Below are positions 1-10,214 of a DNA stretch of 64,000 nt, one piece after another. Where the stretch lies: positions 62,001-126,000 of the forward strand of contig CACPJA010000001.1 of NCBI GenBank assembly GCA_902634075.1, read 5' to 3'. The stretch is from an uncultured Gammaproteobacteria bacterium (GTDB lineage: Bacteria; Pseudomonadota; Gammaproteobacteria; Steroidobacterales; UBA11654). The notes under the pieces were generated by a model, which had not been told where the DNA came from, searched no databases, and worked only from the letters and a program-made list of their open reading frames with translations. Position 1 is the stretch's first letter. Each line of letters opens with the position of its first letter. The position numbers and the translations under genes are program-made.

Positions 1-2
1 AT

Positions 3-1658
3 CAAGGAAAACAAATTAAAATTGCCAAAGAAACTCTAGAAGTCTATGCGCCGATTGCAAATCGGTTGGGAATTTTCAACATTAAAACAGCTCTTGAGGA
101 AGAGGCTTTCAAATACGGTTACCCTTTTAGGCATAAGATTCTTAGCTCATCTCTAAAAAGAAAGCTTGGAAACCAAAAAAGAATACTAAAAAAAATTAGC
201 AAAAGAATCTCGAAAAAGCTCAATGAGGCTAATATAGATCATAAAATTACTGCTAGAGAGAAAGACCTTTATAGCATCTACACAAAGATGAAACGAAGAC
301 ACTTATCGCTTGATAAAATAATAGATGTCTATGGCTTAAGAATAATTGTTCATAGCTCGCAAGAATGTTACCAGGTCCTTGGTTTGGTTCATGAGGTCTA
401 CAAACCTATTATAGGTAAGTTTAAGGACTATATTGCTATTCCTAGAGTTAATGGCTACCAATCAATCCACACCAGTTTATTGGGTCCAAGTGGCACGCCA
501 ATTGAGATTCAGATTAGAACTAAAGACATGGACCAGGTCGCTGAAAGCGGTATTGCCGCACACTGGAAATACAAATCTGCGACTGGAGATGATTCAGCCC
601 CCCAAATAAAGGCGAGAGAATGGCTGGCTAACATTAAAGAAATTCAAGGAACAGCTCACCCTGAAGAGTTTTTAGAAAGAATCAAGCTTGATTTGTACCC
701 GGATAAAATTTATGTCTTTAGCCCTGATGGCGATATTTATCGACTGCCAAATAACTCTACTTGTGTTGATTTTGCGTATGCTATTCATACAGACATAGGT
801 AACAGTTGCATAGGTGCAAAAATAGATCGTTCTCAGGTTCCATTAAGGACCGTTTTAGAAAGCGGACAAACCGTGCAAATCATGACCTCTCGATATTCCA
901 GCCCTGACCCAAGTTGGCTGTCTTTTATAACCACGGCAAAGGCGCGTCATAATCTAAGATCTTATCTTAAAGATCTTAATGTTGAGCAAACCATTGTGCT
1001 TGGAAAGCGCTTATTTGATAACGCCTTAAACTCACTTGGCAAAAAACAAAGAAATATTAAAAAAGAACAAATTAGTGGTCTCTTAGAAAGAATGGACTTC
1101 AAAGACATGGAACAATTCTATGAAAGCATGGGTGTTGGGGACAAAAACCCTCTTCTTATGGCACAAATCCTTCTTGGTGATGAAGAACTAGAAAACAACG
1201 CAGATGACCATAAGCCGCTTCTGATCAAAGGAACCGAAGGGGTATCTATAAATTTTGCTAAGTGCTGTTTACCAATTCCAGGGGACACTATCATAGGCCA
1301 TTTAAGCAAAACAAAGGGTCTTGTTATCCACAGAAGACAGTGTCATCACTTGGGCACTTTTATAAAAGAGAGTAGTCGCTGGATCGGCGCTGAGTGGAGC
1401 GATGATATAGAGCATGAGTTATCTACTGAAATTACAGTCCATGCTAAACATAAGCCTGGCTCACTGGCTGCTATAGCTGGAAAACTGGCTGACAATGGAT
1501 GCAATGTAGAGCAAGTTTCTTTGGCCACTGAATACGAAGACGAAACCATTGATATCCTGTTTCAAATCCAAGTAGCCAATAGAAAGGATTTAGCTGATAT
1601 TATGCGAGGCATAAAAGCTATGGGAAATGTTGAGAAGGTTTCAAGAAGTCTGCATTAA
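3..1658 (+). CDS. spoT: RelA/SpoT-family (p)ppGpp synthetase/hydrolase, C-terminal part (5' end outside window)
   Basis: Frame stays open from base 3 (QGKQIKIAKETLEVYAPIANRLGIFNIK...), then REKDLYSIYTKMKRRH synthetase motif, TGS-like region and C-terminal ACT-like region; followed by ridA-recG as in a spoT locus. Confidence 0.93.
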   Translation, partial: QGKQIKIAKETLEVYAPIANRLGIFNIKTALEEEAFKYGYPFRHKILSSSLKRKLGNQKRILKKISKRISKKLNEANIDHKITAREKDLYSIYTKMKRRHLSLDKIIDVYGLRIIVHSSQECYQVLGLVHEVYKPIIGKFKDYIAIPRVNGYQSIHTSLLGPSGTPIEIQIRTKDMDQVAESGIAAHWKYKSATGDDSAPQIKAREWLANIKEIQGTAHPEEFLERIKLDLYPDKIYVFSPDGDIYRLPNNSTCVDFAYAIHTDIGNSCIGAKIDRSQVPLRTVLESGQTVQIMTSRYSSPDPSWLSFITTAKARHNLRSYLKDLNVEQTIVLGKRLFDNALNSLGKKQRNIKKEQISGLLERMDFKDMEQFYESMGVGDKNPLLMAQILLGDEELENNADDHKPLLIKGTEGVSINFAKCCLPIPGDTIIGHLSKTKGLVIHRRQCHHLGTFIKESSRWIGAEWSDDIEHELSTEITVHAKHKPGSLAAIAGKLADNGCNVEQVSLATEYEDETIDILFQIQVANRKDLADIMRGIKAMGNVEKVSRSLH

Positions 1659-1673
1659 AATAGGAGCAACAAT

Positions 1674-2060
1674 ATGTCTAAAATTATTTCTACCGATGAA
1701 GCGCCACAAGCAATTGGTCCTTATTCTCAGGCGGTTAAGTCTGGAGGTTTGTTATTTTTATCGGGGCAAATACCTCTTAACAAAGAAGGGGAAATGAATG
1801 ATGGGGATATTGAGTCAAAAACAAGGCAGGTATTTAAAAATATAGAGGCTATCCTCGCAGCTGAAAACCTAAGCTTAAGCCACATCATAAAAGTCAATAT
1901 TTACCTAATTGATATCAGTAACTTTGACACTGTCAATAAAGTAATGTCTTCTCTTTTTAATGCCCCATATCCTGCCAGAGCTTTGGTCCAGGTTTCTGCG
2001 CTCCCCAAAGCTTCAGAGGTTGAGGTTGAGGTAGTGGCAGAGGCTCCTGAGTCCAACTAA
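1674..2060 (+). CDS. ridA: RidA/YjgF/UK114 family enamine/imine deaminase
   Basis: 128 aa; APQAIGPYSQAVKSGGLLFLSGQIPL and NAPYPARALVQVSALPKASEVEVE motifs. Confidence 0.93.
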   Translation: MSKIISTDEAPQAIGPYSQAVKSGGLLFLSGQIPLNKEGEMNDGDIESKTRQVFKNIEAILAAENLSLSHIIKVNIYLIDISNFDTVNKVMSSLFNAPYPARALVQVSALPKASEVEVEVVAEAPESN

Positions 2061-2088
2061 ACTATTGTTAAGAGTTTCTGATTCAACT

Positions 2089-4143
2089 ATGAGCAATGAG
2101 GATCTTACAGATCTAAAAGGGGTTGGCCCCGCGCTTAAAGACAAGCTCGCTAAATTAAGTATTAATAAGCAATCAGACCTTTTGTTTTTGCTTCCAACTC
2201 GATATGAAGATAGAACGAGGTTAAAACAAATAGGTGCTCTTATCCCAGATGAGGAAGTGTTGGTTGAAGGTAGGGTTTTACTCTGCAGTATTATCTATAG
2301 GGGCAGGCGTATGATGCTTGTTCAGTTATCTGACGACACAGGAATGCTAACCATGAGGTTTTTTACTTTTTCAAAGTATCAGGCACAAAACTTGGGTCGG
2401 GATACGCTTGTAAGATGTTACGGGAAAACAAGAAAAACGGCCTCAGGTATTGAGATGATTCATCCTCAATATCAAGTTATTGACCCGGAAAACCCTGCGC
2501 CTTTGTCAAAAAGGCTCACGCCTGTTTATCCAACTACAAAGGGTCTTTCACAAACCAAGCTAAGGCAAATCGTGAATGCAGGCTTAAAAGAGCAGCTTAA
2601 AAACACTGAGGAAATTCTTCCAGATGAAATCATAGCTGAGATGGGGTTAGGCTCATTGAGGGATGCTTTGTCGAAAATACACCGTCCTTTGCCTTCAGAG
2701 ATTAATGAAAAAGAGGGGTTTGAACCATTAAGAAGATTGGTTGCAGAGGAGTTAATAGCTAACCAGCTAGCCTTAAGGCAAATCAAGAAAACAACTCAAT
2801 CTAATCCTGCTCTAGCCCTCTCAGACAATCAACTTATGAAAACATTTATTAAAAATCTGCCGTTCAAGCTGACAGGCAGTCAGAGAAGAGTGGTGCGTGA
2901 AATTGAGAAAGATTTGGCAGAACCGATCCCAATGATGCGATTACTTCAAGGCGATGTGGGTTCAGGTAAAACTGTTGTTGCAGCATCGGCAATGGCTCTA
3001 GCAGCAGCGAGCAAGTCACAGTCTGTTTTAATGGCGCCAACGGAGCTGCTTGCAGAACAACATAAAAACAATTTAGATGAATGGTTCAAACCCCTAGGTG
3101 TTAAGGTGGTAATTCTCAAAAGCAAGCTCCCCAAGAAACAAAAAGATCTTATTCTTGGTCAAATCAAAAACGGTGAAGCCTCAATAATAATTGGCACTCA
3201 TGCCTTGTTTCAAACACAGGTGGAGTATAAAAACCTAGGTTTAGTGATAGTTGATGAGCAGCATAGGTTTGGCGTGGACCAAAGATTAAGCCTGGTCAAT
3301 AAATCGAAGTCTGTCGGCACCGTTCCGCATCAATTAATAATGACTGCGACACCAATACCAAGGACCTTAGCTATGACTGCCTATGGAGACCTTGATACCT
3401 CAATTTTAGATGAATTACCGAAAGGCAGAGGCTTAATTAAGACCATAGTTATCCCAGAGGACAAGAGGGATGAAGTAATAGAAAAAATTGATAAAGAGAC
3501 CAAAGGAGGCAGGCAGGCTTATTGGGTTTGCCCTTTAATAGAGGAGTCTGAAGAGCTGAATTATGAAGCTGCCGAAACAACCTTTGAGAAGCTAGGATTG
3601 GAACTTAAAAAGAAAAGTATTGGCTTGGTTCATGGAAGACTTAAGCCAGAAACAAAAAACCAAACAATGCTTGATTTTAAAAACAATCTTTTCCAGGTTC
3701 TTGTGGCAACAACAGTTATAGAAGTAGGTGTTGATGTCTCTAACGCAACAATCATGGTAATAGAAAACGCTGAGCGATTAGGGTTGTCTCAGCTCCACCA
3801 ACTCAGAGGGCGAGTTGGTCGTGGGGCTCACGAAAGTCTTTGTATATTGATTTATAAAGGGCCTTTGAACGGGCTTGCAAAAGAGCGTCTTGGGGTTATT
3901 AGAAAAAGCGTTGATGGTTTTTATATTTCTGAAAAAGACCTTCAGTTAAGGGGGCCTGGTGAGCTTTTAGGCACTAGACAAAAGGGGTTAATTGGACTGA
4001 AAATTGCAGACATCTCAAGAGATGCTCATATGCTGCCTTATATTAATAAGTTGTGCGCAGGCTTCGATAATAAATATCCTGGCAAAGCTGAAAAACTAAT
4101 TAAACGGTGGGTTGGTGAGCAAATTATCTATCGTAATGTTTGA
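2089..4143 (+). CDS. recG: ATP-dependent DNA helicase RecG
   Basis: Wedge/OB N-terminal domain plus helicase motifs (LLQGDVGSGKTVVA, DEQHRFGVDQR, MTATPIPRTLAM, QLRGRVGRG); ORF track starts at an upstream TTG (2065), ATG at 2089 seems likelier. Confidence 0.95.
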   Translation: MSNEDLTDLKGVGPALKDKLAKLSINKQSDLLFLLPTRYEDRTRLKQIGALIPDEEVLVEGRVLLCSIIYRGRRMMLVQLSDDTGMLTMRFFTFSKYQAQNLGRDTLVRCYGKTRKTASGIEMIHPQYQVIDPENPAPLSKRLTPVYPTTKGLSQTKLRQIVNAGLKEQLKNTEEILPDEIIAEMGLGSLRDALSKIHRPLPSEINEKEGFEPLRRLVAEELIANQLALRQIKKTTQSNPALALSDNQLMKTFIKNLPFKLTGSQRRVVREIEKDLAEPIPMMRLLQGDVGSGKTVVAASAMALAAASKSQSVLMAPTELLAEQHKNNLDEWFKPLGVKVVILKSKLPKKQKDLILGQIKNGEASIIIGTHALFQTQVEYKNLGLVIVDEQHRFGVDQRLSLVNKSKSVGTVPHQLIMTATPIPRTLAMTAYGDLDTSILDELPKGRGLIKTIVIPEDKRDEVIEKIDKETKGGRQAYWVCPLIEESEELNYEAAETTFEKLGLELKKKSIGLVHGRLKPETKNQTMLDFKNNLFQVLVATTVIEVGVDVSNATIMVIENAERLGLSQLHQLRGRVGRGAHESLCILIYKGPLNGLAKERLGVIRKSVDGFYISEKDLQLRGPGELLGTRQKGLIGLKIADISRDAHMLPYINKLCAGFDNKYPGKAEKLIKRWVGEQIIYRNV

Positions 4144-4174
4144 TTTATAGCTAGACTGTCAGCCCTTAAATATC

Positions 4175-4702
4175 ATGAAGCTATCGTTTGAACAAATTGA
4201 AAGATTGTCACCAGATTTAGTTTGGGATAATTCCCTAGAAAACATCACAACTAAGCAGCTCTCCTCCAATCTGAAAAGTTGGCTAACTGAAACAAATCTA
4301 CTGACCAATAGAATTAAAGAATCTGGTCATATTTATGCCGTTCAGGTTCTAAAAGAGTCTCTAAGCTCCACGCCGATCCTGCTAAAGAATAAAAATGATG
4401 CTGATCAGGGCTACGTCAGAGAGGTTGCTCTTTCGATTGATAATGATGCCTGTATTTTAGCCCAAACACTTGTTCCAAATTCAACCTTAGAGTTGAATCG
4501 TTGGATTCAATCTTTGGGAGAACAGCCTCTTGGTGAGCGATTATCAATGATGCCAAAGGTAACAAGAAGTGCTTTTGAGTATGCCTATCTAGAACTCTCT
4601 GAAGCATCAGTGTGGATAAGGCGCTCAAGCTTTGATATCGACAACACCTTATTATGGGTTGCTGAGTTATTTTTACCTGCGCTTGATAAGATTAAAGATT
4701 GA
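4175..4702 (+). CDS. ubiC: Chorismate--pyruvate lyase
   Basis: 175 aa with UbiC-like VREVALSIDNDACILAQTLVP and LGERLS region; immediately upstream of ubiA. Confidence 0.82.
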   Translation: MKLSFEQIERLSPDLVWDNSLENITTKQLSSNLKSWLTETNLLTNRIKESGHIYAVQVLKESLSSTPILLKNKNDADQGYVREVALSIDNDACILAQTLVPNSTLELNRWIQSLGEQPLGERLSMMPKVTRSAFEYAYLELSEASVWIRRSSFDIDNTLLWVAELFLPALDKIKD

Positions 4703-4707
4703 GCTAA

Positions 4708-5565
4708 ATGACAAAAATAAATGCTTATTCAAAGCTCATGAGGTTCGACAAGCCTATTGGTATTTTTTTGCTTCTCTGGCCTACGCTATGGCCGCTTTGG
4801 CTTGTCAATAAGGGTATTCCTGGACTAAAAATGTTTTTAATATTTATTTTAGGTGTTGTGGTTATGCGTTCAGCAGGTTGTGTAATTAACGATATTGTTG
4901 ATAAAGATATTGATCCCTCTGTTGAACGAACAAAATCGAGGCCTTTGGCAAACCAATCCGTAAGTATAGGAGAGGCTTATTTCTTGCTTTTAATTTTGCT
5001 ATCCATCGCGCTTGCTTTGGTCTTACAGTTAAATCTTTCTTCATTTTTTTGGGCCTTAGGCGGCCTTTTGATTACTGTTATCTACCCCTTTTGCAAACGT
5101 TTTTTCTCGGCGCCACAGTTAATACTTGGCTTTGCTTTTAGTTGGAGTATACCAATGGTTTATGTTGCTAATAATCTAGCGCTTAGCGCTGAAGCCTCTC
5201 TATTATGGCTAAGCGTTGGTTTGTGGGTTGTAATGTATGACACTTTTTATGCTTTAGTGGACAAAGAAGATGATTTAAAGATTGGTATAAACTCTACAGC
5301 GATTTTATTTGGAGAACGTGTTGGGTTTATCACTTTCTTGCTTCAGTCCTTTGTGGTTCTTTTATGGGTCCTTATCGGTTTACTCTACGAGCTTAATTTT
5401 ATATTTTTCTCTTCGCTGATTATTGTCACTTTTCTCTTTGTTAGGCAACAGCAGTTAATTAGGGATCGTGACCCCGATCAATGCCTTAAGGCTTTTTTAG
5501 AGAACAACTATGTGGGCTTAGTGGTTTTTTTGGGTGTTTTTCTAGATCTTCTCTTCATTAAGTAG
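4708..5565 (+). CDS. ubiA: 4-hydroxybenzoate octaprenyltransferase
   Basis: Multi-TM; RFDKPIGIFLLLWPTLWPLW, NDIVDKDIDPSVERTKSRPLA, YDTFYALVDKEDDLKIGINSTAILFG. Confidence 0.95.
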   Translation: MTKINAYSKLMRFDKPIGIFLLLWPTLWPLWLVNKGIPGLKMFLIFILGVVVMRSAGCVINDIVDKDIDPSVERTKSRPLANQSVSIGEAYFLLLILLSIALALVLQLNLSSFFWALGGLLITVIYPFCKRFFSAPQLILGFAFSWSIPMVYVANNLALSAEASLLWLSVGLWVVMYDTFYALVDKEDDLKIGINSTAILFGERVGFITFLLQSFVVLLWVLIGLLYELNFIFFSSLIIVTFLFVRQQQLIRDRDPDQCLKAFLENNYVGLVVFLGVFLDLLFIK

Positions 5566-5692
5566 GTTTTAGTAAAAAACCACCCAAAAAAGAGTTGCTC
5601 AGCAAAGTGTTTCTTTGATTGTATTCTGATCCTTTTTTGAGGATAATGCTTTCGATCATTTTGATAGATAAGCTTTATATAGAAGGATATTT

Positions 5693-6775
5693 ATGGCTTT
5701 TGTAATCGTTGCAACCATCATTGTTATCGGAACAGTTCTTTGGAACGCGGTTTCACCTTGGTGGTTTACTCCACTAGCTTCAAATTGGGGGTTTTTAGAC
5801 ACCACAATTATTATCTCTTTATGGGTATGCGGGGTTGCTTTTGTTGCAGTCTCCGGTTTTATTATTTATTGCGTCATAAAATTTCGGTACAAAGAAGGTC
5901 ACAAAGCCCAATATCAACCTGAAAACACTAAACTCGAAGTAATTTTGACCGTTGTTACAACCATTGGTGTTGTGGTTTTGCTAGCCCCTGGCTTAATAGC
6001 TTGGAACATGTACATTCAACTCCCAGATGATGCGTTAGAAGTTGAAGGCGTTGGGCAACAATGGGTTTGGACGTATAGATTCCCTGGAGAAGATGGAATA
6101 TACGGCAACACAAACGGTAGGCTCTTCAGTTCAAAAAACACGTTCGGGATTGATCCCAATGATCCAAACGGCCAGGATGATATTTTAATTAGAAGCGCTG
6201 AGGTTCACCTGCCTATAAATGAAAAGGTGGTTTTTCAACTCAGATCAAAAGATGTTCTGCACGACTTTTACATTCCACAATTTAGGGCGAAAATGGACTT
6301 AGTTCCTGGACAACAATCAAACCTTTGGTTTGAGCCAACATTGCTTGGGACTTACGAGGTTGCTTGTGCAGAATATTGTGGGACGGGGCACTATGCCATG
6401 CGTGGTCTGATTACGGTGGATACTCGTGAAGACTTTGATGCTTGGCTTGCCGAGCAACCGACCTTTTTTGAAACTTTAAACGAAGGGGTTGAAGGCCAGG
6501 GTAAACAGATTGCACAAACTTTAGGTTGTGTTGCTTGTCACAGTGATGATGGTGTAAATGGCATCGGTCCAACATGGAAAAACACTTTTGGCACTGAGAG
6601 GCTTCTAGATACAGGTGAAACTGTCGTTATTGATGAGGCCTATATTAAAGAATCAATTGTTAACCCTGTTGCTAAAATCGGCTCAGGTTATGCTCCAGTG
6701 ATGCCGGCTTATGCCACGTTATCTGAAGAAGAGATTGATGCCATAACAGATTATATTAAAACCTTATCGGATTAG
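5693..6775 (+). CDS. coxB: Cytochrome c oxidase subunit II with fused C-terminal cytochrome c domain (caa3-type)
   Basis: CuA motif CAEYCGTGHYAM; C-terminal heme c motif LGCVACH. Confidence 0.93.
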   Translation: MAFVIVATIIVIGTVLWNAVSPWWFTPLASNWGFLDTTIIISLWVCGVAFVAVSGFIIYCVIKFRYKEGHKAQYQPENTKLEVILTVVTTIGVVVLLAPGLIAWNMYIQLPDDALEVEGVGQQWVWTYRFPGEDGIYGNTNGRLFSSKNTFGIDPNDPNGQDDILIRSAEVHLPINEKVVFQLRSKDVLHDFYIPQFRAKMDLVPGQQSNLWFEPTLLGTYEVACAEYCGTGHYAMRGLITVDTREDFDAWLAEQPTFFETLNEGVEGQGKQIAQTLGCVACHSDDGVNGIGPTWKNTFGTERLLDTGETVVIDEAYIKESIVNPVAKIGSGYAPVMPAYATLSEEEIDAITDYIKTLSD

Positions 6776-6810
6776 TTTTCGTAGATATTAAATAGGAGTA
6801 AAATAGAACA

Positions 6811-8541
6811 ATGGAACAAGGCGCAAATTATGAAGGACAACCGATCCATGAACCAACTGGTTGGTGGAGCAGGTATGTTTTTTCCCAAGATCACAAGATA
6901 ATCGCTCTGCAATATATTTCTGTTGCGCTAGCAATCGGACTAACTGGGATGTTTTTATCACTAATGATGAGAATGCAGCTTGGTTTTCCGGGTCTATTTG
7001 AATCGATTGACGCTGGCTCCTACTATCAAGACGTCACTATGCATGGAATGATTATGGTGATCTATCTGCTTACTGCTTTGTTTCTAGGCGGCTTTGGAAA
7101 CTACCTAATTCCATTAATGCTTGGCTCAAGGGATATGGCTTTTCCATTTGTAAACATGCTTAGTTTTTGGGTGTACTTTCTCTCAGTCATAATCTTGGTT
7201 TCTAGTTTTTTTGTTGAGAGCGGGCCAACAGGTGCTGGGTGGACTTTGTATCCGCCACAATCAATTTTAGAAGGAACGCCAGGTGGTGACGGAGCTGGAA
7301 TTATTCTGATGTTGGCTTCATTAGCTGTCTTTATTATTGCTTTCACTATGGGTGGTTTGAACTATATCACCACAGTTCTGCAATCGCGTGCTAAGGGGAT
7401 GACGCTGATGCGGATGCCTTTGATCATTTGGTGTATCTTCTTGGCAACTTTTCTTGGTCTTCTAGCTTTCCCGGCGCTTCTCGTTGGAGCTATTATGCTG
7501 ATCTTTGATCGTGTTTTAGAAACCAGTTTTTTTATGCCGGAAATTTTTAAGGGCGGTGAAGTTTTAGACTATGGCGGTGGAAGCCCGGTGTTGTTTCAAC
7601 ATTTGTTTTGGTTTTTCGGCCATCCTGAAGTTTATATTATTGCTCTTCCTGCGTTTGGTATTATCTCCGAACTAATAAGCTGTCATGCGAGGAAAAATAT
7701 TTTTGGTTATAACATGATGGTTTGGGCTTTAATTGCCATTGCTGGTATCGCCTTTATAGTCTGGGCACATCATATGTATGTTGCGGGTATGAACCCTTAT
7801 TTAGGTTTCTTTTTTGCTACCACTACACTGATTATTGCGATTCCAACGGCAATCAAAGTCTACAACTGGGTAATAACGCTGTGGGATGCGAATATTAAAA
7901 TGACGGTTCCAATGCTCTATTGCCTAGCTTTTCTAATCACCTTCCTTATAGGCGGTCTTACTGGTCTATTCCTTGGCAATGTTGCTGTGGATGTACCGTT
8001 ATCAGACACCTATTTTGTTGTAGGTCATTTCCATATGGTCATGGCAGTTTCTCCCGTTCTAGCACTCTATGGGGGGCTGTATCATTGGTACCCTTCTGTT
8101 ACGGGCAGAATGCTTGATGATACTTTGGGCCAAATACATTTTTGGATTACCTTTGTTGGTACCTATCTAATTTATTTCCCTATGCACTATATTGGGTTTC
8201 TAGGCGTTCCAAGGCGATATTATTCTAACGACCAATATGATTTTATTCCTCAGTCAGTAAACGACCTCAATCAATTTATAACCATCTGTGCTCTGATAGT
8301 CGGAGCCGCTCAGTTTATTCTTTTGTACAACTTTGTGGTTAGTCTTTATAAGGGCAAAGAGGCAGGGCCGAACCCATGGGGTGCTTGTACATTAGAATGG
8401 CAAGCCCTAGAGTCCCCGCCAGGACATGGCAACTGGGGAGAAAAATTACCGGTGGTTTATCGATGGCCCTATGATTATGGTCTTCCTGGTGCCACAGCTG
8501 ATTTTGTGCCTCAAAATGTTCCTGATGAGCAAATCACCTAG
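6811..8541 (+). CDS. coxA: Cytochrome c oxidase subunit I
   Basis: Heme-copper ligands present: MHGMIMV, FGHPEVY, AHHMY, VGHFHMV; K-channel-like AIPTAIKVYNW. Confidence 0.96.
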   Translation: MEQGANYEGQPIHEPTGWWSRYVFSQDHKIIALQYISVALAIGLTGMFLSLMMRMQLGFPGLFESIDAGSYYQDVTMHGMIMVIYLLTALFLGGFGNYLIPLMLGSRDMAFPFVNMLSFWVYFLSVIILVSSFFVESGPTGAGWTLYPPQSILEGTPGGDGAGIILMLASLAVFIIAFTMGGLNYITTVLQSRAKGMTLMRMPLIIWCIFLATFLGLLAFPALLVGAIMLIFDRVLETSFFMPEIFKGGEVLDYGGGSPVLFQHLFWFFGHPEVYIIALPAFGIISELISCHARKNIFGYNMMVWALIAIAGIAFIVWAHHMYVAGMNPYLGFFFATTTLIIAIPTAIKVYNWVITLWDANIKMTVPMLYCLAFLITFLIGGLTGLFLGNVAVDVPLSDTYFVVGHFHMVMAVSPVLALYGGLYHWYPSVTGRMLDDTLGQIHFWITFVGTYLIYFPMHYIGFLGVPRRYYSNDQYDFIPQSVNDLNQFITICALIVGAAQFILLYNFVVSLYKGKEAGPNPWGACTLEWQALESPPGHGNWGEKLPVVYRWPYDYGLPGATADFVPQNVPDEQIT

Positions 8542-8547
8542 TAAGCA

Positions 8548-9117
8548 ATGACAAATATAACGAACAACGAAGAACGTTTTATGGGGTTAACCCACGGTCA
8601 GGTTTTTGTTTATACGCTGATGACCGTGATATCGATTCTTTTCTTGTTTATTACCAATGCATATTTATTCCGGATGAACTTTGAAGACTGGAACCCAGTT
8701 CCAATACCATCAATGCTATGGGTTAATACAGGGTCTTTGGTCTTGGCTAGTGTTGGAATGGCTTGGGCGAAGAGTGGTGCTAAAAGATCCAGTGTTCAAA
8801 CAATTAAAGTAGGGTTGATAATCGGTGGGTTGTTTGCTGTTACCTTTGTTACCGGGCAAACATTGGCTTGGCAAGAACTAACTTCTTCGGGTTATTTTTT
8901 GACAATAAACCCAGCCAACACTTTCTTTTATTTAATTACCGCACTCCATGCAATGCATGTTATAGGAGGAGTGGCCGCCTGGTTTTATGTCACTTTAAAA
9001 ACGTTCAAGCGCGATCAATTGATACTCCAGCCAGAGTCAATAGGGCTTTTAGGGAGCTATTGGCACTATATGCTTTTGGTTTGGGTCTTGTTATTCATGC
9101 TACTTTTAACCACATAG
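8548..9117 (+). CDS. Heme-copper oxidase subunit III family protein (first copy)
   Basis: 189 aa multi-TM; C-terminal ITALHAMHVIGGVAAWFY...YWHYMLLVWVLLF typical of COX3. Confidence 0.85.
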   Translation: MTNITNNEERFMGLTHGQVFVYTLMTVISILFLFITNAYLFRMNFEDWNPVPIPSMLWVNTGSLVLASVGMAWAKSGAKRSSVQTIKVGLIIGGLFAVTFVTGQTLAWQELTSSGYFLTINPANTFFYLITALHAMHVIGGVAAWFYVTLKTFKRDQLILQPESIGLLGSYWHYMLLVWVLLFMLLLTT

Positions 9118-9126
9118 AGAGATTTT

Positions 9127-9816
9127 ATGTCATCAAATCAACATGTTTCTTTCGAAGACTCAGTCCCTGATAATTTAAAGGGCCTGGTGGCTGACTGGTC
9201 GTCTGATGTTCAAACCTTTAAGGTGAGATGGAGCAAGGCGATGATGTGGATTTTCCTTGTTAGTGATACGTTTATTTTTGGCTCTTTTCTTTCTGCCTAT
9301 ATGGCTGTTAGGCTAACAACGACTGTCCCTTGGCCAAACACAAGCGAGGTTTTCGCCCTTCATGTTGGTGGAACTGATGTCCCTCTGCTGCTTATTGCGA
9401 TCATGACTTTTATTCTAATCAGTAGCAGTGGAACTATGGCGATGGCAGTGACCTCAGGCTATAAAAAAGAGCGGGTAAAAACTGGGGTGCTGATCTTGCT
9501 TACAGCACTTGGAGGGGTTGCCTTTGTGGGCATGCAGGTGTTTGAGTGGAGTAAGTTAATTTTTGAAGAAGGTATTAGGCCTTGGGGCAATGAGTTTGGC
9601 GCCCATCAATTTGGCGGCTTCTTTTTTATGATCACAGGTTTTCATGGGCTACACGTCTCCATAGGGGTTGTTTACTTATGTATAGTTGCTAAACGTGTTT
9701 TTGAAGGTCGGTATGATCGGCTCAATGATTATCAAATGGTTGAGGTTGCAGGTTTGTATTGGCACTTTGTTGATTTGGTTTGGATATTTATTTTTGCATT
9801 CTTTTATCTTTGGTAG
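9127..9816 (+). CDS. Heme-copper oxidase subunit III family protein (second copy)
   Basis: 229 aa; W...MMWIFLVSDTFIFGSFLSAY, ITGFHGLHVSIGVVYL, LYWHFVDLVWIFIFAFFYL. Confidence 0.9.
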   Translation: MSSNQHVSFEDSVPDNLKGLVADWSSDVQTFKVRWSKAMMWIFLVSDTFIFGSFLSAYMAVRLTTTVPWPNTSEVFALHVGGTDVPLLLIAIMTFILISSSGTMAMAVTSGYKKERVKTGVLILLTALGGVAFVGMQVFEWSKLIFEEGIRPWGNEFGAHQFGGFFFMITGFHGLHVSIGVVYLCIVAKRVFEGRYDRLNDYQMVEVAGLYWHFVDLVWIFIFAFFYLW

Positions 9817-9827
9817 AGAGAGACATT

Positions 9828-10196
9828 ATGAACGAACAAGAAAAGCCTTTTAAGCACCCTAGTTTTTATCCTGGGGATGCAGTAGAGACTGAGCACCCAT
9901 TCAGCCTATATATAAGTTGTTGGATACTGCTCTTCGTGCTTAGTGCCTTTTCATACATGGTTGACCTTATGGAAGTACAAGGTTATCTGAGATGGTTTTT
10001 GGTTACTATATTTGCTTTTCTTAAAGCGGGCTTAGTCGTCGGGGTTTTTATGCATATGGCTTGGGAGCGAATGGCTTTTTTATATGCCATCACCTTGCCG
10101 CCTCTCTTTTTGCTAGCCTTAGTTGGAATTCTCGCAGTCGATGGTGCCTTCGTATACTACATTAGGGATTTGTTCATGTCGTTAACAGGATCCTAG
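9828..10196 (+). CDS. Cytochrome c oxidase subunit IV (prokaryotic, three-TM)
   Basis: Small multi-TM protein in cox operon; start moved to ATG 9828 after the AGAGAG RBS-like sequence; LKAGLVVGVFMHMAWE motif. Confidence 0.82.
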   Translation: MNEQEKPFKHPSFYPGDAVETEHPFSLYISCWILLFVLSAFSYMVDLMEVQGYLRWFLVTIFAFLKAGLVVGVFMHMAWERMAFLYAITLPPLFLLALVGILAVDGAFVYYIRDLFMSLTGS

Positions 10197-10214
10197 AACT
10201 CTACTTAAAATCTC

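Noticed and set aside
1324-1332. TTATCCACA (perfect DnaA box) inside spoT
   Set aside because: Isolated, in coding sequence for LVIHR, far from the dnaA region; expected occasionally by chance.
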